5,401 nt of DNA from the NCBI GenBank assembly GCA_027010005.1, contig JALVCM010000042.1:1-5401 (forward strand), in the 5' to 3' direction. A model generated the notes under the pieces. The model was not told the DNA's origin and made no database searches. It saw nothing but the letters and a program-made list of their open reading frames with translations. Position numbers and translations under genes: made by a program. Source of the stretch: Thiohalobacter sp. (GTDB lineage: Bacteria; Pseudomonadota; Gammaproteobacteria; DSM-19610). The first letter of the stretch is position 1; every line of letters starts with the position of its first letter. Shown piece after piece: positions 1 to 5,401 of this stretch.

Positions 1-60
1 GGTAACCAGCACACCACAGTGCTGCAGGGGACCACCGCTCGGGACGGGGGGTTCTGTCAT
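1..60 (-). CDS. hemD: Uroporphyrinogen-III synthase, N-terminal fragment (cut by window edge)
   Basis: Only the first 20 codons are visible, read from an ATG at 60-58 on the minus strand; the rest lies left of the window. The fragment ends in GVLVT after a Pro/Gly-rich lead. The GVLVTRP type of first beta strand is typical of HemD, which cyclises hydroxymethylbilane, inverting ring D, to make uroporphyrinogen III in the cytoplasm. The start overlaps the hemC stop as ATGA (60-57), implying translational coupling, and a GGGGA Shine-Dalgarno-like run lies just upstream inside hemC. The assignment rests mostly on the overlap with hemC and the usual hemC-hemD order; the 20 residues alone would not prove it. 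Confidence 0.8.
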   Translation of the reverse strand, partial: MTEPPVPSGGPLQHCGVLVT

Positions 61-995
61 CCATCGTCCCCGGCATACAGCGCTTCAAGGATTTGTTTCG
101 CACCACGTGACAACAGGTCTTCCGCCAGCACCCGGCCCAGCTCCACGGCATCTTCCGGCCGGCCACTGATCACACCCTGAACCATTTCACTGCCATCCGG
201 CCGGCCGACCAGTGCGCGCAGCACAATGACACCGTGACTTATTTCAGAATACCCGGCAATCGGTACCTGGCAACCGCCCTGCAGGGCCTCGTTCAGGGCA
301 CGCTCGGCACGTATGCGCGTCGCCGTCTGCCCGTCATTCAGCTCTTCTACCAGGCTGCGTACCCGCACATCGTCCAGGCGGATCTCGATCCCGATGGCGC
401 CCTGGCCAATGGCCGGGATGAACTGCTCCGGCGCCAGTAATTCAGTGATACGTTGTTCCCAGCCCATACGCCTGACGCCCGCTGCCGCCAGCAGGATGGC
501 GTCATAATCGCCCTTATCGAGCTTGGCGAGGCGGGTATTGACGTTGCCGCGCAGGTCGAGCACTTTCAGGTCCGGGCGGAGTCGCCGCAGCTGGCACTGG
601 CGGCGCAGGCTCGAGGTGCCCACACGGGCCCCTTCAGGCAGTGTCTCGATCGAGGAATATTCGTTTGAAATCAAGGCATCACGTGGATCTTCGCGTGGCA
701 GCACGGCGGCCAGCCCAAGGCCTTCCGGGAACTCCACCGGGACATCCTTCATGGAATGCACAGCAAGGTCGGCGCGTCCTTCCAGCATACCGGTTTCCAG
801 TTCCTTGACGAACAACCCCTTGCCACCGACTTTCGCCAGCGGTGTGTCGAGGATTTTGTCGCCCTGCGTGGTCATGGTGACCAGTTCGACCGCAAGATCA
901 GGATGCCTTGCACGCAGTGCATCACGCACGTGATTGGCCTGCCAGAGCGCGAGCGGGCTCTTGCGGGTGGCGATACGAAGTGTGGAATCTGTCAT
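57..995 (-). CDS. hemC: Hydroxymethylbilane synthase (porphobilinogen deaminase)
   Basis: This cytoplasmic enzyme joins four porphobilinogen molecules into hydroxymethylbilane, feeding HemD in heme and other tetrapyrrole synthesis. The 312-residue product has the usual family length. It opens with [15 protein letters not shown]. Arg11, Arg131, Arg132, Arg149 and Arg155 sit at the substrate and cofactor-binding positions numbered the same in the E. coli enzyme. The catalytic Asp84 lies in HSMKD, and Cys242 in [10 protein letters not shown] is the attachment point of the dipyrromethane cofactor. All three domains are present, so the enzyme should be active. The ATG at 995-993 is preceded by AGG (1003-1001) five bases upstream, and starting here puts every key residue at E. 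coli numbering. The gene is first in a hemC-hemD operon, coupled by ATGA, and is divergent from the thioredoxin-fold gene. Confidence 0.98.
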   Translation of the reverse strand: MTDSTLRIATRKSPLALWQANHVRDALRARHPDLAVELVTMTTQGDKILDTPLAKVGGKGLFVKELETGMLEGRADLAVHSMKDVPVEFPEGLGLAAVLPREDPRDALISNEYSSIETLPEGARVGTSSLRRQCQLRRLRPDLKVLDLRGNVNTRLAKLDKGDYDAILLAAAGVRRMGWEQRITELLAPEQFIPAIGQGAIGIEIRLDDVRVRSLVEELNDGQTATRIRAERALNEALQGGCQVPIAGYSEISHGVIVLRALVGRPDGSEMVQGVISGRPEDAVELGRVLAEDLLSRGAKQILEALYAGDDG

Positions 996-1050
996 GGCTA
1001 CCTGACTGCTGAAACTGTGAAAACCGCCGGTCCAGTCGGCACGAGAACCG

Positions 1051-1056
1051 TATAAT
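1051..1056 (+). promoter_or_regulatory. Perfect -10 element of the thioredoxin-fold gene
   Basis: TATAAT matches the sigma70 -10 consensus exactly and lies 36 bases before the GTG start, so transcription would begin near 1062. No good -35 box appears 16-18 bases upstream (the sequence there is GGTCCA/CGGTCC-like), so the promoter may need an activator. Confidence 0.5.
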
Positions 1057-1080
1057 GGTCTACAGACCGGAATATTTCAG
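1052..1080 (-). promoter_or_regulatory. Candidate sigma70 promoter of hemC
   Basis: On the minus strand CTGAAA (1080-1075) and CATTAT (1057-1052) are 17 bases apart, each matching 4 of 6 positions of the -35 and -10 consensus. Transcription would begin near 1045, giving a leader of about 50 bases before the hemC ATG. The -10 overlaps, on the opposite strand, the TATAAT proposed for the thioredoxin gene, so both promoters could not be opened at once. This is a by-eye match only. Confidence 0.35.
1057..1068. promoter_or_regulatory. Palindrome at the predicted start sites (possible operator)
   Basis: GGTCT-AC-AGACC is a perfect inverted repeat with 5-base arms, starting directly after the TATAAT of the thioredoxin gene and lying within the spacer of the candidate hemC promoter. 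A second, wider inverted pair, CCGGTC (1027-1032) and GACCGG (1065-1070), flanks the -10. The placement suits a repressor site acting on both divergent genes. No known regulator's consensus is recognised, and a short palindrome can occur by chance. Confidence 0.3.
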
Positions 1081-1084
1081 GGAG
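1079..1084 (+). promoter_or_regulatory. Ribosome binding site deciding a GTG start
   Basis: AGGGAG lies 8 bases before the GTG at 1093. It is the strongest Shine-Dalgarno match near this reading frame and supports the GTG over any later start. Confidence 0.7.
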
Positions 1085-1092
1085 CATAGCGA

Positions 1093-1587
1093 GTGACAGA
1101 CAAGGGGCGCAAGTGGCCTGGTATCCTGGCCGGGGTTTTTCTGCTGGCCAGTTCCGCAACCGGGGCCGCTGTGCCGCTGGCGCAGGACCTGCAAAAAGCC
1201 GGTCGTCAGGCTGAACAGTACTGTGCACCCGTGCTGCTGGAATTTGCCGCCGAGTATTGCGACTACTGCGAATTGCTGGAACACGAAATTCTTGACCCGA
1301 CGCTGCTGGACAGGGATTACCAGCGGCGTGTATTGATGCGCAAGGTGATGATCGACGGCAACCGCCGGTTGCGTGATTTTAACGGCAGGATGACCGATGA
1401 AGCCCGTCTCGCCGCGCATTACAAGGTATGGGTGACGCCTACCGTACTGTTTGTCGACAGTAACGGCGTGGAAATTGCCAGACGCCTGGTGGGGGTCAGT
1501 TCAGTGGATTTCTATGGTGGCTACCTGGACACCGCACTGGATAAATCCCGCCGGCACCTGCAGGAACAGGGGCGCTGTAACCCCTGA
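1093..1587 (+). CDS. Exported thioredoxin-fold protein with CDYC active site
   Basis: This 164-residue protein is probably a periplasmic thiol-disulfide protein of the small thioredoxin-related (SoxW/DsbD-gamma-like) group. The N-terminus has a basic start (K4, R6, K7), a hydrophobic core at about residues 11-26 and likely signal cleavage near Ala25-Ala26. There is no lipobox cysteine. The active site C56-D-Y-C59 follows the strand VLLEFAAEY; Tyr55 replaces the Trp that usually precedes the first cysteine. WVTPT at 113-117 supplies the cis-proline (Pro116), followed by the VLFVDSNG strand of the fold. Cys44 is an extra cysteine near the active site, and Cys162 lies in the tail. The start is GTG, backed by AGGGAG. 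The gene sits alone on the plus strand between hemC and the algR-like gene, so it is not part of either operon. Its partner is unknown; a role in cytochrome c or disulfide handling would be a guess. Confidence 0.85.
   Translation: MTDKGRKWPGILAGVFLLASSATGAAVPLAQDLQKAGRQAEQYCAPVLLEFAAEYCDYCELLEHEILDPTLLDRDYQRRVLMRKVMIDGNRRLRDFNGRMTDEARLAAHYKVWVTPTVLFVDSNGVEIARRLVGVSSVDFYGGYLDTALDKSRRHLQEQGRCNP
1567..1586. terminator. Hairpin between convergent genes, weak terminator candidate
   Basis: CAGGGG (1567-1572) pairs with CCCCTG (1581-1586) around an 8-base loop, covering the last codons and stop of the thioredoxin gene. On the plus strand no T-run follows; on the minus strand, leaving algR, only TTCCT follows. 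It could slow or end transcription from either side of the 14-base gap, but it is not a canonical Rho-independent terminator. Confidence 0.3.
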
Positions 1588-1601
1588 GCCTGCGCGGAAT
1601 A

Positions 1602-2330
1602 TCAGGCGCCGTTGCGAATATGCCGCCTGACGTCCGGCAATAGCCGGCGACTGACCTCGAGTCGTTCCTCAACCCCTTCGAGCACCACCCGGCCATGCCC
1701 CTGGCTGTCCTTTTCCAGTGCACGGATACGACCTGCCGCGACCAGTGCATTGCGGTGAATACGGATAAAGCGGTCGCCAAACTCCTGCTCGAGCGCCTTG
1801 AGCGCGTCCTCGACCAGGATTTTCTGACTGGCCGAACGCACCGTGACATATTTCTGGTCGGCCTGCAGGTAGACAATCTCTTCCACCGGAACAAGCTCCA
1901 GGTTACCCCGGTTTCGCGCACACAGGTGTGTACGCACTCCACTTTCATGCTCCAGGTTTTCCAGCTGCGCAAGATTCAGCCGTCGCGCCTTGTCGAGGGC
2001 CTGCTGTAAACGTTCGGGGTGAATCGGCTTGAGTAAATAATCGATCGCCTGCGCCTCGAAGGCCTCCAGTGCATGATCCCCGTAAGCGGTGGTAAACACT
2101 ACGGCCGGCGGATTATCGAGCTTTAACAGGTGACGTGCCGCTTCCAGTCCATCCATGCCCGGCATGCGAATATCCATCAGTACCAGCTCGGGGGCCAGCG
2201 CCTGCACCCGGGCCAGTGCCTGCCGGCCATCGCTCGCTTCACCACAAACCTGGCAGCCCTCCAGCTGCCCGAGCAGTCGTGACAAACGCTCGCGCGCGAG
2301 TGACTCGTCATCCACCACCAGGCACTTCAT
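1602..2330 (-). CDS. algR: AlgR-family LytTR response regulator
   Basis: This 242-residue DNA-binding response regulator is paired with the kinase encoded just upstream. The receiver domain (about 1-120) has the acidic pair Asp7-Asp8, phospho-acceptor Asp53 in LMDIRMPGMDG, the switch Thr80/Thr81 and Lys101 in YLLKPIHP. The LytTR DNA-binding domain (about 133-238) carries the typical VEEIVYLQADQKYVTV and RFIRIHRNALV segments, which resemble AlgR of Pseudomonas closely as I recall it. AlgR activates alginate, type IV pilus and virulence genes there; targets in this organism cannot be read from the window. The ATG at 2330-2328 overlaps the kinase stop as ATGA, indicating translational coupling, with only a weak GAGAAAG upstream. 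The gene ends 14 bases from the converging thioredoxin gene. All phosphorylation residues are intact. The symbol is by homology and synteny. Confidence 0.93.
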   Translation of the reverse strand: MKCLVVDDESLARERLSRLLGQLEGCQVCGEASDGRQALARVQALAPELVLMDIRMPGMDGLEAARHLLKLDNPPAVVFTTAYGDHALEAFEAQAIDYLLKPIHPERLQQALDKARRLNLAQLENLEHESGVRTHLCARNRGNLELVPVEEIVYLQADQKYVTVRSASQKILVEDALKALEQEFGDRFIRIHRNALVAAGRIRALEKDSQGHGRVVLEGVEERLEVSRRLLPDVRRHIRNGA

Positions 2331-3385
2331 GTGGCTTTCTCTCTCGGAAAATAAAGCGTCGTTTCAAATTCGTCATCCACCTCGCGCAGTGCCACGCCGG
2401 CCTGGTTGCCAAAGGCCAGCTGCAGGCGCAAGCGGATATTTTCGAGCGCAATGTGATTCCCCCTGCGGTGTGAAGCAAGGCCCTGTGGTGCGCGCGGGTT
2501 GCGTACCGTGATGCTGATACGCCTGCCCTCCGCCGCACCGCGAATGGCAATACGCCCGCCCTGCGGCAGGGCCTCGATACCGTGGTACACGGCATTTTCC
2601 AGCAACGGCTGGAGAATCAGCGACGGCACCAGTCGCTTGCGCGGCAGGCGCTCGATATCCCACTGCACCTGCAATCGCTCACCAAGCCGCAGGCTTTCCA
2701 TACGCAGGTAACGTTTTGCCACGTCGATTTCCTCGTCCAGCGGAATACGCTCCGACGCATTGCGCAGGGTGACTCGAAACAGGTCCGACAGGTCCTGCAC
2801 CGCCAGCTCGGCGCGTTGCGGGTCACTGCCGGTCAGTGCCGCGATACTGTTCATGCTGTTGAACAGAAAATGGGGCCGGATACGCGCCTGCAATGCCTGC
2901 ACGCGTGCCTGTGACTCGGCCTGGATCTGCTGCCGCCACTGGTGCTGTACAAACAGATAGCGCAGCACCAGACCGCTGACAATGGCACTGATGGTAGTGT
3001 TGCGGAACAGGAACTCGACGTGCCCCGACGCGGCGCCACCCTGTTCAAGCCCGCCCATGGACCAGGCCAGCTCACTGACCAGCACGGTAACCAGCAACAG
3101 CAGAAGGTAACTGGCCAGTACCGCAGCGGTATTGCTGATTTTCAGTAATAACGGCCGGGCCAGGCACAGGGCAGCCGCACTGCTCAGTGCGATCCATTGC
3201 ATAAACAGCGACACCAGCCCGAGGTCATTCCAGGGATCCGCGCGGCCATTGGCCAGCACCAGCACAAACGCCAGCAGCTCGGCAATCACCACCACGGCGA
3301 AGACCAGGCGGATATCGCAGAAACTTGGCAGGAACAGGGTATCCTGCGACAACTCTGACGGATTTTTACGGTTTGTCCGGGTCAT
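2327..3385 (-). CDS. algZ: AlgZ/FimS-like membrane sensor histidine kinase
   Basis: This 352-residue inner-membrane kinase should phosphorylate the AlgR-like regulator that follows it with an ATGA overlap. Four hydrophobic segments are visible at about residues 26-45, 57-78, 86-107 and 130-146, followed by a short coiled linker. The His_kinase (LytS/YehU type) region has the phospho-acceptor His172 in [11 protein letters not shown], and the N box [11 protein letters not shown] with Asn264 and His268. The G box is altered: G309-N-H-I-A-L replaces the usual GxGxGL, as noted for the odd AlgZ/FimS kinases. I chose the ATG at 3385-3383, which gives a length close to Pseudomonas AlgZ (about 358). 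An ATG at 3433 would add 16 residues; neither has a clear Shine-Dalgarno. The frame stays open to 3829, but that part lies antisense to argH and is not credible coding sequence. Confidence 0.9.
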   Translation of the reverse strand: MTRTNRKNPSELSQDTLFLPSFCDIRLVFAVVVIAELLAFVLVLANGRADPWNDLGLVSLFMQWIALSSAAALCLARPLLLKISNTAAVLASYLLLLLVTVLVSELAWSMGGLEQGGAASGHVEFLFRNTTISAIVSGLVLRYLFVQHQWRQQIQAESQARVQALQARIRPHFLFNSMNSIAALTGSDPQRAELAVQDLSDLFRVTLRNASERIPLDEEIDVAKRYLRMESLRLGERLQVQWDIERLPRKRLVPSLILQPLLENAVYHGIEALPQGGRIAIRGAAEGRRISITVRNPRAPQGLASHRRGNHIALENIRLRLQLAFGNQAGVALREVDDEFETTLYFPREKAT

Positions 3386-3431
3386 GACGGCAATATGCGG
3401 TCCGGTAAAACGTCCGAAAACGGGCAACACC

Positions 3432-3437
3432 ATAATA
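3432..3437 (-). promoter_or_regulatory. Candidate -10 element for the algZ-algR operon
   Basis: On the minus strand TATTAT (3437-3432) resembles the -10 consensus and would start transcription near 3425, about 40 bases before the chosen kinase ATG. The region 17 bases further up (AAAGTA) is a poor -35. If this is right, the alternative ATG at 3433 would fall inside the promoter, which supports the shorter start. Confidence 0.3.
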
Positions 3438-3464
3438 TCGGCCAGTGTTATCAGTACTTTGAGG

Positions 3465-3470
3465 TATACT
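3465..3470 (+). promoter_or_regulatory. Candidate -10 element for argH
   Basis: TATACT matches 5 of 6 consensus positions and lies 29 bases before the argH ATG, giving a leader of roughly 23 bases. No convincing -35 or extended -10 is visible, and I see no clear arginine-repressor (ARG box) pattern in the 114-base divergent region. Confidence 0.35.
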
Positions 3471-3499
3471 GGCGCCCCGTTAACCGCACCTGCACCGAT

Positions 3500-4891
3500 A
3501 TGACCGACAAACCGAGCAGCGACAAGCCCTGGGGCGGTCGCTTTACCGAATCCACCGATGCTTTTGTGGAGGCGTTCACCGCTTCCGTCACCTTCGACCA
3601 GCGCCTGTACCGCTACGATATCGAGGGCTCCCGGGCGCACGCGCGCATGCTTGCGCAGGTTGGCGTGATTACCCCGGAAGAGCGCGATACCATCCTCGCC
3701 GGCCTGGACTCCATTGAAAAGCAGATCGAATCGGGCGAGTTCGAGTGGTCGGTCAGTCTCGAAGATGTGCACATGAATATCGAGGCGCGACTGACCGCGC
3801 TGATCGGTGAAGCCGGTAAAAAACTGCACACCGGGCGCTCACGCAACGACCAGGTCGCCACCGACCTGCGCCTGTACCTGCGCGACCGCATCGATGAAGC
3901 GTGTGCCGAACTGCTACGGCTGCAGAACGGCCTGCTGACGCTGGCCGAACGGGAAGCCGACACCATCATGCCCGGCTTCACGCATTTGCAGGTCGCCATG
4001 CCGGTCACCTTTGGTCACCACATGCTGGCCTGGTTTGAAAACCTGCAACGTGACCGGGAACGGCTGATGGACAGCCGCAAACGGGTTAACGTGATGCCAC
4101 TGGGTGCTGCCGCACTGGCCGGTACCAGCTTTCCCATCGACCGCCATTACACGGCTCAACTGCTGGGCTTCGACGCACCTGCCGAAAACTCACTGGACGC
4201 AGTCAGCGACCGTGACTTTGTCATCGAATTCTGCAGCAATGCGGCGCTGGTGATGACCCACCTGTCGCGCTTCTCGGAAGAACTGATCCTGTGGGCCTCG
4301 GCACAGTTCGATTTCATTGATCTGCCGGACCGCTTCTGTACCGGTTCCAGCATCATGCCGCAAAAGAAAAACCCCGATGTCCCGGAGCTGGTACGTGGCA
4401 AGACCGGCCGTGTGACCGGGCACCTGATGAGCCTGCTGATGCTGATGAAAGGCCAGCCACTGGCCTACAACAAGGACAACCAGGAAGACAAAGAACCCCT
4501 GTTCGACAGTGTGGATACCCTGCTCGGCTGCCTGCGTGCTTTTGCCGACATGGTCCCTGCCCTGCAGGTCAAGTCAGATAACATGCGGCGTGCCGCGGCC
4601 ACCGGTTACTCGACCGCCACCGACCTGGCCGACTACCTGGTGCGCAAGGGTGTCGCTTTCCGTGATGCGCACGAAATTGTCGGCACGGCAGTACGTCTTG
4701 GCATCGACAGCGGGCGCGATCTGGCAGAAATGAAACTGGCTGAACTGCAGGCACTGTCACCCGCGATTGATGCAGATGTCTTCGATGTCTTGACGCTGGA
4801 AGGCTCGGTTTCGGCACGCAATCACTTTGGCGGCACCGCACCACAGCAGGTACGCGAGGCCATTACGCGGGCGAAAAAACGGCTGACCTGA
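3500..4891 (+). CDS. argH: Argininosuccinate lyase
   Basis: This cytoplasmic enzyme splits argininosuccinate into arginine and fumarate, the last step of arginine synthesis; the family acts as a homotetramer. The 463-residue length is normal. WGGRF at 11-15 is the typical ArgH opening. [12 protein letters not shown] (111-122) forms part of the substrate site, His162 in PGFTHLQ is the conserved acid/base-region histidine, and the fumarase/lyase superfamily signature [12 protein letters not shown] (282-293) holds the catalytic serine (Ser283/284) on its mobile loop. [12 protein letters not shown] (325-336) is also family-typical. I start at the ATG at 3500 because it places GGRF near the N-terminus as in homologues; an in-frame ATG at 3395 would add 35 residues unlike ArgH and run through the divergent promoter region. 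No clear Shine-Dalgarno precedes it. The stop codon directly touches the end of the converging EAL gene. Confidence 0.98.
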   Translation: MTDKPSSDKPWGGRFTESTDAFVEAFTASVTFDQRLYRYDIEGSRAHARMLAQVGVITPEERDTILAGLDSIEKQIESGEFEWSVSLEDVHMNIEARLTALIGEAGKKLHTGRSRNDQVATDLRLYLRDRIDEACAELLRLQNGLLTLAEREADTIMPGFTHLQVAMPVTFGHHMLAWFENLQRDRERLMDSRKRVNVMPLGAAALAGTSFPIDRHYTAQLLGFDAPAENSLDAVSDRDFVIEFCSNAALVMTHLSRFSEELILWASAQFDFIDLPDRFCTGSSIMPQKKNPDVPELVRGKTGRVTGHLMSLLMLMKGQPLAYNKDNQEDKEPLFDSVDTLLGCLRAFADMVPALQVKSDNMRRAAATGYSTATDLADYLVRKGVAFRDAHEIVGTAVRLGIDSGRDLAEMKLAELQALSPAIDADVFDVLTLEGSVSARNHFGGTAPQQVREAITRAKKRLT

Positions 4892-4898
4892 TCAGGCC
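4874..4898 (-). terminator. Probable Rho-independent terminator of the EAL gene
   Basis: Read on the minus strand, GGC(C)TGA at 4898-4892 pairs with TCAGCC at 4886-4881 around the loop TCAGG, with one bulged C, and is followed by G and six T (4879-4874). The stem includes the EAL stop codon, and the T-run lies in the 3' end of argH, where the opposite strand codes Ala-Lys-Lys. No T-run follows on the plus strand, so it would act on the EAL transcript only. The stem is short, hence moderate confidence. Confidence 0.45.
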
Positions 4899-5401
4899 AC
4901 CGAGATACTGGCGGGAGGAGTCCCTTCCACACTGGCCGGTATCAGTTCCAGTTCCGGCTTGCCCAGGTAGTAACCCTGGACATAGTCCACGCCAAGACTG
5001 CGTACCCGGTCGTATACCTGCTCGTTTTCTACAAATTCCGCGATGGTATGCATCCCCATGCCACGTGCCACATCCACCAGTGCCTTGACGAACAACTGGT
5101 CGGCATTGTTGTTGTGTATATCACGGATGAAACTGCCATCGATCTTGAGAATGTCGGCACGCAGGTGCTTGAGATAGGAGAAGGACGAGAAACCTACGCC
5201 AAAGTCATCCAGTGAAATCCTGCAACCGAGCTGACGGACTTTCTGGATGAATTCTATTGCGCTGGTCAGTTGTTCGCAGGCCGCGGTCTCGGTAATTTCA
5301 AACGTAATACGGGCGGGATCGACACCGGATTCACGTACTTCTTTCTCAATGCAGTCATATATTTCCTGGCTGCCCACCGACATGCCCGACAGGTTGATGG
5401 A
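4892..5401 (-). CDS. EAL-domain cyclic-di-GMP phosphodiesterase, C-terminal part (cut by window edge)
   Basis: The frame is open to the right edge of the window, so the visible 169 residues are only the C-terminal two-thirds of an EAL domain plus a short tail. It begins with INLSG, a core EAL motif, in frame before the internal Met at 5383, which shows that Met is not the start. Then come FEITET, LDDFG (metal-binding acidic pair), LKIDGSFI with the catalytic-site lysine, AEFVE, and QGYYLGKP near the end. All these positions are conserved, so an active enzyme that linearises c-di-GMP to pGpG is likely. The missing upstream part should contain the EAL signature itself and probably GGDEF, PAS or other sensor domains, as is common in gammaproteobacteria, but none is visible. 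The gene converges on argH with no gap. Confidence 0.92.
   Translation of the reverse strand, partial: SINLSGMSVGSQEIYDCIEKEVRESGVDPARITFEITETAACEQLTSAIEFIQKVRQLGCRISLDDFGVGFSSFSYLKHLRADILKIDGSFIRDIHNNNADQLFVKALVDVARGMGMHTIAEFVENEQVYDRVRSLGVDYVQGYYLGKPELELIPASVEGTPPASISVA

Noticed and set aside
523..933. Open 136-codon frame on the plus strand opposite hemC, with several smaller ones nearby.
   Set aside because: It is Ser/Arg-rich with no recognisable domain, lies fully antisense to a strongly conserved gene, and is typical of GC-rich shadow frames.
1496..1972. Arg/Ser-rich 158-codon minus-strand frame within the algR region.
   Set aside because: It overlaps the LytTR domain of the algR-like gene in another frame on the same strand and has a low-complexity shadow composition.
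3086..3096. An 11-base match to the first bases of the window (GGTAACCAGCA).
   Set aside because: Both copies code Val-Leu-Val-Thr-type stretches in unrelated genes; a short chance identity, not a repeat family.
3411..3428. Possible AlgR-type binding site (CCGTT core) upstream of the kinase on the minus strand.
   Set aside because: Only about five contiguous bases agree with the remembered ACCGTTCGTC consensus, which is expected by chance.
3395..3499. Upstream in-frame ATG of argH at 3395, adding 35 residues.
   Set aside because: ArgH proteins begin only a few residues before WGGRF, and this stretch holds the divergent promoter region.
3386..3829. In-frame N-terminal extension of the kinase reading antisense through the start of argH, giving a 500-residue protein.
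   Set aside because: The extension overlaps well-conserved argH codons and resembles no kinase domain; the shorter 352-residue form has the AlgZ length and begins just before the first membrane segment.
4913..4924. GGGA/TCCC hairpin after argH as an argH terminator.
   Set aside because: The stem is only 4 bases, no T-run follows beyond TT, and it lies inside the EAL coding sequence.

Overview
This window looks like chromosomal core DNA of a moderately GC-rich gammaproteobacterium. The gene order argH / algZ(fimS)-like kinase / algR-like regulator / hemC / hemD matches, from memory, the order known in Pseudomonas aeruginosa. The extra genes at both ends of the kinase-heme block suggest a different gammaproteobacterium, perhaps a marine or sulfur-oxidising lineage, but the sequence alone does not fix the genus. 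I see no mobile elements, CRISPR arrays, tRNA or rRNA genes, and no gene-free stretch longer than about 115 bases.

Layout from left to right. Bases 1-60 hold the first 20 codons of hemD on the minus strand, overlapping the hemC stop by 4 bases (ATGA). hemC (57-995, minus) encodes hydroxymethylbilane synthase with all its hallmark residues. A 97-base divergent control region (996-1092) separates it from a plus-strand gene for an exported thioredoxin-fold protein (1093-1587). That gene converges, with a 14-base gap, on a minus-strand two-component operon: the algR-like LytTR regulator (1602-2330) is preceded by the algZ/fimS-like membrane histidine kinase (2327-3385), again with an ATGA overlap. 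A 114-base divergent region (3386-3499) leads to argH (3500-4891, plus), argininosuccinate lyase. argH abuts, with no intergenic base, the end of a minus-strand gene for an EAL-domain c-di-GMP phosphodiesterase (4892-5401), whose N-terminal part lies outside the window.

Functionally, hemC and hemD catalyse consecutive steps of tetrapyrrole synthesis, and argH the last step of arginine synthesis. The kinase and regulator form a membrane-to-DNA signalling pair of the class that controls surface polysaccharide, type IV pili and virulence in Pseudomonas. The EAL protein would lower cyclic-di-GMP, which often controls similar surface behaviours, but a link between the two here is inference. I found no clearly undescribed system. 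The points most worth a second look are the thioredoxin gene inserted in the conserved block, the altered ATP-binding G box of the kinase, a palindrome at the hemC/thioredoxin divergent promoters, and a probable terminator of the EAL gene lying inside the end of argH.
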